Shown: in pieces, positions 1 to 9,189 of the stretch
How positions within the stretch are numbered: position 1 is the stretch's first letter
How the letters are laid out: every line of letters begins with the position of its first letter
From: Methanoregula sp.
Lineage (GTDB): Archaea > Halobacteriota > Methanomicrobia > Methanomicrobiales > Methanospirillaceae
Assembly (NCBI GenBank): GCA_041645435.1
Contig: JBAZQB010000007.1
Coordinates: forward strand, 62,001 to 126,000
DNA: 64,000 nt
Reading direction: 5' to 3'
Notes under the pieces: model-generated
Databases searched by the model: none
What the model saw: the letters and a program-made list of their open reading frames with translations, nothing else
Told to the model about the DNA's origin: nothing
Made by a program: the position numbers and the translations under genes

Positions 1-5
1 GGTAA

Positions 6-869
6 ATGAGCGTTACGAAAGCAGTTATCCCAGCTGCAGGGCTTGGAACACGGTTCCTGCCAGTTACAAAATCGATGCCAAAGGAGATGTTGCCGATCAT
101 CGATAAACCGGCCATTCATTATGTAGTCGAAGAGGCAGTCGATTCCGGTATTGAGGATATTCTTCTCATAACGGGTCGGGGGAAACGGGCGATTGAGGAT
201 TATTTTGATGATGCACCTGAACTCAAGATGCATCTTGAACACCATGGTAAGTGCCAGCAGCTCGAAGATCTCCGGTGTATTTCACGTTTTGAAGGGATTC
301 ATTTCATCCGACAGCGGGAACCCAAGGGGCTTGGGGATGCAGTACTGTATGCCGAGAAACATTGTGGGATGGATCCATTCGCTGTTCTTCTCGGAGATGA
401 TATTATGAAGGACCATACACCATGTACAAAACAGATTATAGACATTTTTAATACAACAGGGTCATCAGTAATTGCCATTCAACAAGTTCCTGAGGAACAT
501 ATCAGTAAATACGGTATTATTAAAGGTAAGGAATGCGGAGAAAACCTTATCCTTCTGGAAGATATTGTTGAGAAGCCACGTCTGGAAGACGCTCCCTCGA
601 ATTTCGGTTCTATTGGAAGATATGTATTCACTCCGACACTGTTCTCCTGCCTTAAACAGACCTCCAAAGGAGCCGGTGACGAAATTCAACTCACTGATGC
701 AATTCGTCATCTTATGAAGAAAGAAGATGTGTATGCATATTGTTACCCGGGAAAACGATTTGATACCGGGGACAAACTGGGGTATATCGAAACGATTATT
801 GCGTATGCACTTGAGGATAAAACTTTGAGAACTCCGTTGCGCGCATTTCTCAAAAAGAGCGTGAAATAA
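6..869 (+). CDS. galU: UTP-glucose-1-phosphate uridylyltransferase
   Basis: This enzyme makes UDP-glucose from UTP and glucose 1-phosphate in the cytoplasm, feeding the glycan genes downstream. The nucleotide-binding motif AAGLGTR is at residues 10-16, followed by a conserved KSMPKEML stretch (22-29). EPKGLGDAV lies at 105-113 and the metal-binding LLGDD at 128-132. An EKP motif near 190 is typical of the family. At 287 residues it is full length. It is the first gene of a plus-strand run, and its stop overlaps the next start as TAATG. The family also contains archaeal AglF-type enzymes and thymidylyltransferases, so the exact sugar is inferred, but the motifs match GalU best. The promoter is outside or at the very edge of the window. 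Confidence 0.93.
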   Translation: MSVTKAVIPAAGLGTRFLPVTKSMPKEMLPIIDKPAIHYVVEEAVDSGIEDILLITGRGKRAIEDYFDDAPELKMHLEHHGKCQQLEDLRCISRFEGIHFIRQREPKGLGDAVLYAEKHCGMDPFAVLLGDDIMKDHTPCTKQIIDIFNTTGSSVIAIQQVPEEHISKYGIIKGKECGENLILLEDIVEKPRLEDAPSNFGSIGRYVFTPTLFSCLKQTSKGAGDEIQLTDAIRHLMKKEDVYAYCYPGKRFDTGDKLGYIETIIAYALEDKTLRTPLRAFLKKSVK

Positions 870-1795
870 TGAAAGCTCTCGTCACTGGTTGTGCAGGTTT
901 TATCGGAAGCCATCTGACAGATCGTCTTCTGAAGGAAGGATATGACGTAACTGGTATTGATTGTTTCACAGATTATTATCCCCGATCCATTAAGGAATCC
1001 AATATTCGTGATTGCCGAAAGAACTCCCATTTCACATTTATTGAAAAGGACATCTTGGAGATAGACTCGTTTCCGGCTGTGGACTATATCTTTCATGAAG
1101 CAGCTCAGGCTGGAGTAAGGGCGTCTTGGGGGTCCAGTTTTGCCATATATACCCGGAATAACATTGATGCAACCCAAAAACTTCTCGAATATTACAAGAA
1201 TACCCCTTTGAAAAAATTTGTCTATGCTTCTTCATCCTCTGTATATGGAGATGCACCTTTACCCATGCGTGAGGACATGAAACCCCAACCAATATCCCCA
1301 TATGGTGTATCAAAACTGGCTGCTGAGCATCTCTGTTATTTATACTGGAAAAATTTCCAGATACCCACTGTTTCATTACGATATTTTACCGTCTATGGCC
1401 CAAGACAAAGACCGGATATGGGAATCAATAAATTTGTCCATTCGGTTATCAACAGTGATTCCATTGCAATTTTTGGTGACGGTACCCAAACACGTGATTT
1501 TACATATATTGACGATGTCGTTAAGGCAAACATGCTCGCAGCATCGAGCGAGATTAAAGGTGAATATTTCAACATTGGCGGTGGAAATCGTATTTCCGTA
1601 ATTAATCTTATTCAAACTATTGGTGATATTTCCGGTAACAGCCCGAAAATTCATTATCTTGATAAACAGAAAGGGGACGTAGATAATACATGGGCCGACA
1701 CTAAAAAAGCAAGGGATTTCCTTCATTGGAACGCTGATGTTGATATAAAGGACGGACTCCGGAAATACATTCAGTGGGTTAAAGGAAGTTTCTGA
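869..1795 (+). CDS. NAD-dependent sugar epimerase/dehydratase
   Basis: An extended short-chain dehydrogenase acting on a nucleotide sugar. The Rossmann motif GCAGFIG is at residues 7-13, SSSVYG at 122-127 and the catalytic YxxxK at Tyr145/Lys149. RYFTVYGPRQRPD is the usual substrate-binding signature. The AAQAGVRASW segment resembles UDP-glucuronate and UDP-glucose 4-epimerases. At 308 residues the size is normal. It overlaps galU by one base, so it probably acts on UDP-glucose or a derivative, for example as a 4-epimerase; this substrate is inferred. GDP-mannose or dTDP-glucose dehydratases are less likely because the TDE-type dehydratase motif is absent. Confidence 0.88.
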   Translation: MKALVTGCAGFIGSHLTDRLLKEGYDVTGIDCFTDYYPRSIKESNIRDCRKNSHFTFIEKDILEIDSFPAVDYIFHEAAQAGVRASWGSSFAIYTRNNIDATQKLLEYYKNTPLKKFVYASSSSVYGDAPLPMREDMKPQPISPYGVSKLAAEHLCYLYWKNFQIPTVSLRYFTVYGPRQRPDMGINKFVHSVINSDSIAIFGDGTQTRDFTYIDDVVKANMLAASSEIKGEYFNIGGGNRISVINLIQTIGDISGNSPKIHYLDKQKGDVDNTWADTKKARDFLHWNADVDIKDGLRKYIQWVKGSF

Positions 1796-1796
1796 G

Positions 1797-2633
1797 ATGC
1801 CGGATGCAGACAATGATTATGAACTGGTAATACAGCCGAATTATGGGATTCTAGATCTTAACTGGAAAGAAATTATCGAACATCACGAGCTCCTTTTTTT
1901 TCTCTCGCTTCGCGAGATCACAGTACGCTACAAACAAACGGTAATTGGTGCAGGTTGGGCTTTACTTCAACCATTTTTTACCATGATCATATTCACTTTA
2001 ATTTTTGGTGGCCTTGCCAATATCCCTTCTGATGGAGTCCCGTATCCAATATTCTCCTATTCTGGGCTTTTACTCTGGATATATTTCTCAAATTCTGTAA
2101 GTCTTTCTGGTATTAGCATTGTCAGTAATATGAATATGATATCAAAAGTCTATTTTCCCAGGATATTTATCCCTACAGCACCTTGTCTCGCTGGAGTTGT
2201 GGATTACAGTATTGCGATAAGTATCCTTGCGATAATGATGGTCTATTATGGAATTTACCCTGGTGTAATGATCATTCTTCTCCCAATAATTATCCTTCTC
2301 ACCCTGTTGCTGGCTGCCGGTATGGGATACTGGCTTTCATCGATTTGTGTCAAATACCGTGATGTGAAATTCGTCCTTCCATTCCTTATCCAGCTTCTGA
2401 TGTTCATCTCCCCCGTCATCTATCCGACAACTATGGTTGGAGAGAATTATCGTTGGCTCCTTCTCCTCAATCCTCTCACCGGGTTGATTAATGCACACCG
2501 CGCCTGTTTACTGGGAACAATTGAATTTGATCTGTTCGGACTTATTATATCGGCGATTATTACAATGGCAATCTTCCTTTCAGGAATTGTCTATTTCAGA
2601 AAAACAGAAAAATATTTTGCGGATCTGATCTAA
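1797..2633 (+). CDS. wzm: Polysaccharide ABC transporter permease (Wzm-like)
   Basis: A 278-residue ABC-2 type permease with about six hydrophobic segments. The cytoplasmic N-terminal stretch before the first segment contains LSLREITVRYKQTVIGAGW, the signature of the O-antigen and teichoic-acid exporter permeases. A second conserved piece, SSICVKYRDVKF, sits before the fifth segment. It should form the membrane channel that moves a lipid-linked glycan across the cytoplasmic membrane. The ATPase gene follows with no gap (TAA then ATG), as expected for a Wzm/Wzt pair. The transported glycan is presumably the one built by this locus, which is inference. Confidence 0.93.
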   Translation: MPDADNDYELVIQPNYGILDLNWKEIIEHHELLFFLSLREITVRYKQTVIGAGWALLQPFFTMIIFTLIFGGLANIPSDGVPYPIFSYSGLLLWIYFSNSVSLSGISIVSNMNMISKVYFPRIFIPTAPCLAGVVDYSIAISILAIMMVYYGIYPGVMIILLPIIILLTLLLAAGMGYWLSSICVKYRDVKFVLPFLIQLLMFISPVIYPTTMVGENYRWLLLLNPLTGLINAHRACLLGTIEFDLFGLIISAIITMAIFLSGIVYFRKTEKYFADLI

Positions 2634-3902
2634 ATGGCAGAAAATAAATTGGAACGACCGATCATCGAAGTACGGCACTTGTCAAAAGAGTACCGTATCG
2701 GTGCAGACCGATCGTACAAGCTTCTTGGAGAAACAATCTCAGACATTATCAAAAACCCTGTGAGAACCTTTCATGAATTTTCACATTTTTACAATACGTT
2801 TTGGGCATTAAAAGAGGTTAACTTCACTCTTGATCGTGGCGATATTGTTGGTATAATCGGGCCAAACGGTGCAGGAAAAAGTACGCTCCTAAAGATTCTT
2901 ACACGAATTACCAGTCCGACCGATGGAGAGATAATCCTTCGCGGGCGCGTTGGAAGCCTTCTTGAAGTAGGGACCGGATTTCATCCGGAATTAACCGGAC
3001 GGGAGAACATATATTTTAACGGCGCGATTCTTGGCATGAAAAAAAAAGAGATCGACCGCAAATTCGATGAAATTGTATCCTTTTCCGGTATAGAAAAATT
3101 TATCGATACTCCGGTGAAGCGATACTCAAGTGGTATGCATGTCAGACTCGCATTCTCTGTTGCAGCACATCTTGACCCGGAAATAATGATGATTGATGAA
3201 GTGCTTGCTGTCGGAGATGCGGCGTTCCAGAAAAAGTGCTTAGGAAAAATGGAAGAAGTCGCATCAAGGGGAAGAACCGTCCTTTTTGTCAGTCATAATA
3301 TGGCAATCATTGAACAATTATGCAAAAAAGCCATTCTCATCGATAAAGGGCGGGTAATTAAAATCGGAAAAACCTCAGACGTTATTGAAGTATACCTTTC
3401 CATGCAGGTAAATCATGATAAATCGACAAAACGCTTATTTGAAGAACAACCTCACAAGGATTTCCAGATTCTGGCAGCAACAACAAAAAATATTGAACAT
3501 CAAGAGGTTGCCGATTTTTATTGCGATCATGATTTCTTGATTGATTTTGAATGTAAAGTGAACAAAACTATTCCTGGCTTGTATGGATATATGGAAATAC
3601 GCAAAAAAGACGGGGCTATTGTCATGGTCTCGGACAGTTTCGATATGGGAGAAAATCCTCTCGATGAACTGAACGAAGGATATTATTCTCTTCAGATACA
3701 AGTACCAAAACGAAGTCTTGGCCCGGGAACTTATGATGTATTTATCAACTTTACCAGTAAATTCCACGAAAAATCATTTCAGGTTGAATCACCGGGGATT
3801 GTCTGTTCATTCGACTTGCAGGATCATAAATCCAAGCGTGGCAATAAACGTCGGGGCCATTTCAGCACATTATTACCATGGCATGTTCACAAAAAGCCAT
3901 AA
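2634..3902 (+). CDS. wzt: Polysaccharide ABC transporter ATPase (Wzt-like)
   Basis: ATP-binding subunit of the exporter. Walker A is GPNGAGKST at residues 76-84, the ABC signature SSGMH is at 167-171 and Walker B IMMIDE at 186-191, followed by the H-loop SHN. The unusually long N-terminal part before the Walker A includes the ALKEVNF strand typical of polysaccharide exporters. Residues from about 270 to 400 form a beta-rich C-terminal domain like the Wzt glycan-binding domain, which in bacteria reads the terminal modification of the glycan before export. Length (422) fits the two-domain Wzt class. Presence of this domain suggests that a capped or modified glycan is exported, possibly the nonulosonate or methylated sugar made by the next genes. 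Confidence 0.93.
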   Translation: MAENKLERPIIEVRHLSKEYRIGADRSYKLLGETISDIIKNPVRTFHEFSHFYNTFWALKEVNFTLDRGDIVGIIGPNGAGKSTLLKILTRITSPTDGEIILRGRVGSLLEVGTGFHPELTGRENIYFNGAILGMKKKEIDRKFDEIVSFSGIEKFIDTPVKRYSSGMHVRLAFSVAAHLDPEIMMIDEVLAVGDAAFQKKCLGKMEEVASRGRTVLFVSHNMAIIEQLCKKAILIDKGRVIKIGKTSDVIEVYLSMQVNHDKSTKRLFEEQPHKDFQILAATTKNIEHQEVADFYCDHDFLIDFECKVNKTIPGLYGYMEIRKKDGAIVMVSDSFDMGENPLDELNEGYYSLQIQVPKRSLGPGTYDVFINFTSKFHEKSFQVESPGIVCSFDLQDHKSKRGNKRRGHFSTLLPWHVHKKP

Positions 3903-3927
3903 TATCCAAACGGAGTGTATCTGAATT

Positions 3928-4692
3928 ATGAACACTAAAAAATACCGGATTCTCGGAATTACTCTTGCACGAGGCGGATCAAAAGGTGTCCCTCACAAAA
4001 ATATTCGCCCGATTCTCGGCATACCCCTCATTGCATACACCATTGCGGAGGCAAAACAGAGCGCGTTTATATCCCGGTATATTATCTCTACCGATGACCC
4101 CGAAATCCAGAAAGTAGCCATAGAATATGGAGCTGATGCACCATTCTTGCGACCCGCCCATCTCGCAACGGATGAGGCCACATCGCTCGATGCCATGAAA
4201 CATACTGTTGAATGGGCTGAGACGGAGGAAGGGATACCATATGATTTTGTTGTAGAACTTATGTGTACAAATCCCATGAAAATAACTGCAGATATTGATG
4301 CGGCAATTGAAAAGTTGATAAAAACCGGTGCCGATTCAGTTATTGGTGTAACAAAACTTAATGATCATCATCCCGCACGGATCAAGAAAATTGTTGATGA
4401 CCGGATCGTAGATTTCTGTGTCCCTGAACTTTCCAGTCGGCGTCAGGATCTTAAACCGGATGCATATATCCGAAATGGTTCAATCTATGCCATGACCCGA
4501 AATGTCCTCATGGTTAAAAACGCTCGATATGGTACCACAGATAGTCGTCCGTATTACATGCCTGATGAACGTTCAGTCAACGTGGACTCAATTATGGATT
4601 TTTATATTGCTGAACTACTCATGAAACAGGACCCACGCCCATATGTGGTGGATTTTAAAACCACTAATCTTCTGAAACAAAGGAGTGATTAA
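3928..4692 (+). CDS. CMP-sugar synthetase (acylneuraminate cytidylyltransferase family)
   Basis: Activates a nonulosonic-type acid with CTP. The CTP-binding loop ARGGSKGVPHKN is at residues 14-25. The family motif STDDPEI is at 54-60 and PFLRPAHLA at 72-80, followed by the conserved TSLDAM. At 254 residues it is full length for a single-domain enzyme. It has a start with a GGAG site in the 25-bp gap after wzt and is followed directly by a methyltransferase (TAA then ATG). A NeuB-like synthase 2 kb downstream supports a pathway for a sialic, legionaminic or related acid. The precise substrate cannot be read from sequence; KDO-type and other 2-keto-acid substrates are possible. Confidence 0.9.
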   Translation: MNTKKYRILGITLARGGSKGVPHKNIRPILGIPLIAYTIAEAKQSAFISRYIISTDDPEIQKVAIEYGADAPFLRPAHLATDEATSLDAMKHTVEWAETEEGIPYDFVVELMCTNPMKITADIDAAIEKLIKTGADSVIGVTKLNDHHPARIKKIVDDRIVDFCVPELSSRRQDLKPDAYIRNGSIYAMTRNVLMVKNARYGTTDSRPYYMPDERSVNVDSIMDFYIAELLMKQDPRPYVVDFKTTNLLKQRSD

Positions 4693-5709
4693 ATGGAATA
4701 TGTTTACGGTAAAGAGATTGATATTTTTCAATTAAAAAAACCGGTTCTGAATAATATCCGGGAGCACCTCGAAAAAACTAAAAAAATTACAGATTTTCTA
4801 TCAGATAATGAAATCCCGGTCGAGCAAAGAGAATGTTATATTTGCGGGAATAAGGAATCAAGACTAGTCGTAAACATACATGGATTTCCTTATGTAGAAT
4901 GCACAAACTGCAGCCATGTATATACAAATAAACGTTACTCAGAAGAATCAATAAGGAGATTTTATCAGAAAAATGCATACTGGTCTGAGATAACCTATGC
5001 GAACAAGGAGACCTGCTTTTACCGGCGAGATCATGTTGCTCTGCCAAAAGTTGAATTTGCGGAAAAACACCTTGGGATTTCCCGGGGCAAATGGATTGAT
5101 GTTGGATCTGGTATAGGGGATCTTGTAAGTGTCCTTTTATCCCGGGGTTGGTCCGCATATGGTCTTGAACTGAGTGAAAGTTCTGTGAATTTCGCAAAAG
5201 ATACCTTCAATGTATTTTTGATGAATCAGACCCTACAGGAATTTATTGCGGTCCATTCTGAAAACTCGGAAAAAATGGATGTGGTTTCATTCATTGGTCT
5301 GCTTGAACATGTTATCAATCCATTGAATCATCTTTCAATGGCACATTCTCTCTTGAAATCCGGGGGGGCAGTCATGATTCAGGTTCCAAATGCCCATTCA
5401 GTGGCATCAATGACCCAATCCCTTTTCCCGGAAAATGTTTTCCGACATATGAGCCCCAGTGAGCACATTATGCTCTTTACTGAAAAATCTTTAATAACCG
5501 CACTTGAAAAAACCGGTTTCACGCCCGTCGTTATTTGGTATCACGGACTAGATATTTATGAACTTTTGAATAATCTTATACTAGTAAATCCCCGGGTTCA
5601 GGATTCTGAGTTGTATAGAGCGTTTATCGATAATATCAATGAATTACAATTAATCTTTGATAAAAAAGGTCAGAGCGATCGGATCATCTGTATCGCAATA
5701 AAGAATTAA
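4693..5709 (+). CDS. SAM-dependent methyltransferase with N-terminal zinc-ribbon
   Basis: The N-terminal third carries two CxxC pairs (CYICG and CTNCS, about residues 48-77), likely a zinc site. It is followed by a class I methyltransferase core with the SAM-binding loop IDVGSGIGDL and an acidic end of strand 2 (LELSE). This CxxC-plus-methyltransferase arrangement is common in sugar C- or O-methyltransferases of surface-glycan clusters. It lies between the CMP-sugar synthetase (no gap) and a hydroxyacid dehydrogenase, so it probably modifies the same sugar. The length of 338 residues is normal. The target atom is unknown. Confidence 0.87.
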   Translation: MEYVYGKEIDIFQLKKPVLNNIREHLEKTKKITDFLSDNEIPVEQRECYICGNKESRLVVNIHGFPYVECTNCSHVYTNKRYSEESIRRFYQKNAYWSEITYANKETCFYRRDHVALPKVEFAEKHLGISRGKWIDVGSGIGDLVSVLLSRGWSAYGLELSESSVNFAKDTFNVFLMNQTLQEFIAVHSENSEKMDVVSFIGLLEHVINPLNHLSMAHSLLKSGGAVMIQVPNAHSVASMTQSLFPENVFRHMSPSEHIMLFTEKSLITALEKTGFTPVVIWYHGLDIYELLNNLILVNPRVQDSELYRAFIDNINELQLIFDKKGQSDRIICIAIKN

Positions 5710-5754
5710 TTCAACTAATTTCATAAAATCAAAATCTAGACTGAGGGATTGTCA

Positions 5755-6711
5755 ATGCCAAAAATACTTGTCATCACACCAGTTAAACATATTCCTGGGG
5801 TTCAGGAATTACTTGAAAGCGCAGGTGATGTTGAATATTATGATAATCCAACGTTAAACGAGGTCTTGGGAATAATACCTAAATATAATGTGATTTTTAC
5901 CAATCCTAACAAATCTAACGTGTTTATCGGCAGAGATTTGATTGATGCAGGGAAAAATCTGCGGGCAATCTGCACAGCATCAACCGGACTGAATCATATA
6001 GACATTCAATATGCAAAAAGCAAGGGAATTACAGTAATTTCCCTGACAACAGAGATAGATGTAATAACGAAAATTTCATCCACCGCCGAACATGCATTTG
6101 CCCTTATGTTTGCGGCCCTGCGTCATATACCTCAGGCTTTTGAATCGGTAAAGTCCGGTGAGTGGGATTATACTAAATACATTGGGAGACAGATGGACTT
6201 CCTTACCGTAGGGGTGGTCGGGTATGGCAGACTCGGAACAAAATTTGCTGCCTATGCCCGTGCATTTGGATGCAAAGTTCTTGTTTATGATCCATATAAA
6301 ACTGTTGAAAGAACCGATATCTACCAAGTTGGACTCGATCAGCTTCTTCAGGATTCAGATATTATAAGTTTGCATGTTCACGTTACTACTGAAACAAAAA
6401 ATATGGTAAACAGTTCGTGGTTTTCAATAGTAAAGCCGACGGTCATTTTAGTAAATACTTCCCGGGGTGATGTTATTGTTGAAAAGGATGCGATCAATTT
6501 TTTAAGAACACATCCGGATTCGTGTCTTGCAGTGGATGTTATTGCGGATGAAGTCCAGTCTAAAAAACAAAATCTATTTATTGATTATTCCAAAAAGCAA
6601 GATAATCTGATCATTACACCCCATATTGGGGGAATGACGGTCGAGGGTCAGATGATCGCATATTCCCATGCGGCAAAATTACTAAAAAATTTCCTTGAAA
6701 AGGGGGATTGA
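5755..6711 (+). CDS. D-isomer-specific 2-hydroxyacid dehydrogenase
   Basis: A phosphoglycerate-dehydrogenase-like oxidoreductase. The NAD-binding GYGRLG lies in the middle of the protein, the substrate Arg is in NTSRGD, the acidic residue follows in AVDVIADE and the catalytic His is in TPHIGG. I chose the ATG at 5755 because GAGGGA (5743-5748) lies six bases upstream of it; the TTG at 5749 would abut that site. The resulting 318 residues match the family. It sits between a methyltransferase and a NeuB-like synthase. Such enzymes are found in some nonulosonate or keto-sugar clusters, but its role here is not established. It may make or reduce a 2-keto acid precursor. Confidence 0.9.
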   Translation: MPKILVITPVKHIPGVQELLESAGDVEYYDNPTLNEVLGIIPKYNVIFTNPNKSNVFIGRDLIDAGKNLRAICTASTGLNHIDIQYAKSKGITVISLTTEIDVITKISSTAEHAFALMFAALRHIPQAFESVKSGEWDYTKYIGRQMDFLTVGVVGYGRLGTKFAAYARAFGCKVLVYDPYKTVERTDIYQVGLDQLLQDSDIISLHVHVTTETKNMVNSSWFSIVKPTVILVNTSRGDVIVEKDAINFLRTHPDSCLAVDVIADEVQSKKQNLFIDYSKKQDNLIITPHIGGMTVEGQMIAYSHAAKLLKNFLEKGD

Positions 6712-6714
6712 GAA

Positions 6715-7755
6715 TTGAAACTCATAGAAATATTTCAAAATAAAATAAATCCGGAAACCTGTTACATCATTGGCGAGATCGGTTTAAACCACAACGGTTC
6801 GTTAGATATCGGGAAAAAACTGATTGATGTCTGTGCTATTGCCGGAGCAGATGCGGTTAAATTCCAGAAACGAACTGTTGAGGACCTAGCCGTAAAATCT
6901 GTACTTGATGCTCAGGACAGCAGGTTTCCTGAATTCGGTAAAACTTACGGTGAAATCCGAAACCATCTTGAGTTCGATTTTACAGCTTATCGGGAATTAA
7001 AAGAATATGCGGAACAAAAAGGACTGGAATTTCTCTGTACCTCTTTTGATAAGGATGCAGTAATATTTCTTGAACGCCTTGGCGTTCGGTATTATAAACT
7101 GGCAAGCCACAGTTTGACGAACATTCCTCTGCTCAACAGTGTGGCAAAAACGGGAAAACCTACAATTCTGTCTACAGGAATGTGTGAGCTTGACGAGATT
7201 GATGATGCGGTCGCAATCTTCAAACATGCAGGAACCCCTCTAGTTCTGCTCCATTGCGTTTCAGCATATCCGACTCCCTTGGAAGAATGCAACCTTTCCA
7301 TGATCTCCTTCTTAAAAGAACGTTATGGGGTGCCTGTAGGTTATTCCGGTCATGAAATTGGATTACTGCCAACACTCGCAAGCGTTGCTATGGGTGCAGA
7401 ATGCATTGAGCGTCATATTACCCTTGACCATACGATGATCGGATTTGACCATCGTATTTCCCTTGAACCTTGTGAGCTAATTACTCTTGTTCGGGAGGTC
7501 AAAGGAATACTTGCAGCACGTGGAAAGCCTATAAAACAAGTGTCTCCGACAGAAAATATCACCCGGCAAAAATATCATGTTTCTGCAGTATCTGCATGCA
7601 AAATTCCTATCGGTACATTCATTTCCGAAGATATGATCGTTTATAAAAACCCAGGTACCGGCATCGCGCCACGAAATATTGCAACAATTCTGGGAAAACG
7701 AGCACGGAAAGATATTCCGGAAGATATTATCCTTGAAATGTCCTGGTTTGAATAA
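6715..7755 (+). CDS. neuB: N-acetylneuraminate synthase-like (NeuB family)
   Basis: Condenses phosphoenolpyruvate with an amino-sugar to form a nine-carbon (nonulosonic) acid. The N-terminal TIM barrel begins with the conserved GEIGLNHNG near residue 20, then VKFQKR and later LHCVSAYPTP and GYSGHE. A C-terminal SAF (antifreeze-like) domain spans roughly residues 285-346. This two-domain form is typical of NeuB, LegI and PseI. The start is TTG at 6715, three bases after the preceding TGA, with AGGGGG about eight bases upstream. No NeuC-type hydrolyzing 2-epimerase is present in the window, so its substrate is made elsewhere or by the epimerase genes here. Which nonulosonate is made is open. 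Confidence 0.9.
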   Translation: MKLIEIFQNKINPETCYIIGEIGLNHNGSLDIGKKLIDVCAIAGADAVKFQKRTVEDLAVKSVLDAQDSRFPEFGKTYGEIRNHLEFDFTAYRELKEYAEQKGLEFLCTSFDKDAVIFLERLGVRYYKLASHSLTNIPLLNSVAKTGKPTILSTGMCELDEIDDAVAIFKHAGTPLVLLHCVSAYPTPLEECNLSMISFLKERYGVPVGYSGHEIGLLPTLASVAMGAECIERHITLDHTMIGFDHRISLEPCELITLVREVKGILAARGKPIKQVSPTENITRQKYHVSAVSACKIPIGTFISEDMIVYKNPGTGIAPRNIATILGKRARKDIPEDIILEMSWFE

Positions 7756-7768
7756 TGGGGTTGGAACG

Positions 7769-9154
7769 ATGGTGAACGTTTCGATAATAATTCGGACAAA
7801 AAATGAAGAAAGGTGGATTGGATCCTGTCTGAAAATGGTTTTTTCACAGGAATATAACGATTTTGAAGTAATTATTGTGGATAATGACAGTAGTGATGGT
7901 ACGTTGACCATTGCACAACGTTTTCCTATTGCAAAAACACTCACTATTAAAAAATTTATGCCAGGTCATGCTCTCAATGAAGGTATTCGTGCATCTCAGG
8001 GAAAATATATCGTATGCCTATCCGCACATTGCATTCCCGAATCGAATATGTGGCTGTCCGGGTTGCTGGAGAATTTTTCCGATCCAAAAATTGCGGGAGT
8101 ATATGGACGTCAAATACCGGTCTGTTTCAGTGACACTCTCGATAAGAGAGATCTGATTAATACGTTTGGCCTGGATCGCAGGATACAAGTAAAAGATACG
8201 TTTTTTCATAACGCAAACAGCATGATCCTTCGGGAGATCTGGGAGAAATATCCATTTGATGAAAATGTTACCAATATTGAAGACCGTGTCTGGGGTAAGG
8301 CTGTCATCGATGCAGGATTCAATCTCGCCTATGAACCTGAAGCAATGGTCTATCATTACCACGGGGTTCACCAGAGTAACGATCCTGTCCGAGCAAAAGG
8401 GGTCGTATCAATAATCGAACAGGTTGCCGGTACTGCACTTAACGGTTTACCGGATCCCATGAAGCCGGAAAACTGTAATGTTATGTTAATATTACCGGTC
8501 CTTGGGGAGGTTATCCAGATTGATGATTTGAATCTCCTCAAACAAATAATAAAAACAGCGAAAGACTCAAAATATATCAAAGGGATCTACGTTTTTTCTG
8601 AATCAGAATCCGCTATAAAGATATCTCTTGAGGAAGGGATTTCCTGCATACGGCGTCCAGAATGGTTATTGTCCACGAATAAGAGTATAGAAGATGTCTT
8701 GCAATTCGCTTTAACTCAAATAGAAGAAACCGGTGTTTATCCGGATATAATCCTTTACGCAAATTATCTGTATCCCTTCCGTCCAAAAGATCTCTTTGAT
8801 AACCTCATCTGTGATTATATTTATAAAGGGCTTGACAATGTATTTCCGGGATTCAAAGATTTTCAGAACTATTGGGAACTTTCACCGGAGGGTTCATTCA
8901 AACCCATCAACGAAAACCTCAAACCGCGTGATCATAAAAACCCTTTATTTCGTTCGCTTTATGGTTTGGGATGTGTGACATCTGTTCCTCTTATACGTAG
9001 TGGCAAGATGGTGGGGGGGAAGATTGGAATTCTTCCGCTCGAAGATCCACTCTTTACGATAAAATATGATAATGAGTATTCAAGAAAACTGATTATGATG
9101 ATCTATCATGAACAAAAAAAAATCCGACACACATCTGGAGTTATGCATGAGTAG
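7769..9154 (+). CDS. GT2 glycosyltransferase fused to a CMP-sugar-synthetase-like domain
   Basis: Residues 1 to about 225 form a family 2 glycosyltransferase (SIIIRTKNEE, then VIIVDNDSSDGT, PGHALNEGI and a LSAHCIP variant in place of DxD). The remaining 235 residues look like a degenerate acylneuraminate cytidylyltransferase. They contain YVFSESESAIKIS, then CIRRPEWL and SIEDVLQFAL, and YANYLYPFRP in place of LQPTSPLR, all in the order seen in NeuA. The CTP-binding GGSKG loop is missing, so catalysis by this half is doubtful. I chose ATG 7769 because the GT2 strand starts right there; an upstream 30-codon extension overlaps the neuB-like gene. The neighbour context suggests it transfers the CMP-activated sugar. 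Confidence 0.85.
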   Translation: MVNVSIIIRTKNEERWIGSCLKMVFSQEYNDFEVIIVDNDSSDGTLTIAQRFPIAKTLTIKKFMPGHALNEGIRASQGKYIVCLSAHCIPESNMWLSGLLENFSDPKIAGVYGRQIPVCFSDTLDKRDLINTFGLDRRIQVKDTFFHNANSMILREIWEKYPFDENVTNIEDRVWGKAVIDAGFNLAYEPEAMVYHYHGVHQSNDPVRAKGVVSIIEQVAGTALNGLPDPMKPENCNVMLILPVLGEVIQIDDLNLLKQIIKTAKDSKYIKGIYVFSESESAIKISLEEGISCIRRPEWLLSTNKSIEDVLQFALTQIEETGVYPDIILYANYLYPFRPKDLFDNLICDYIYKGLDNVFPGFKDFQNYWELSPEGSFKPINENLKPRDHKNPLFRSLYGLGCVTSVPLIRSGKMVGGKIGILPLEDPLFTIKYDNEYSRKLIMMIYHEQKKIRHTSGVMHE

Positions 9155-9189
9155 TATATACTTTAATTATTCTATGCACGGGTGATAAA

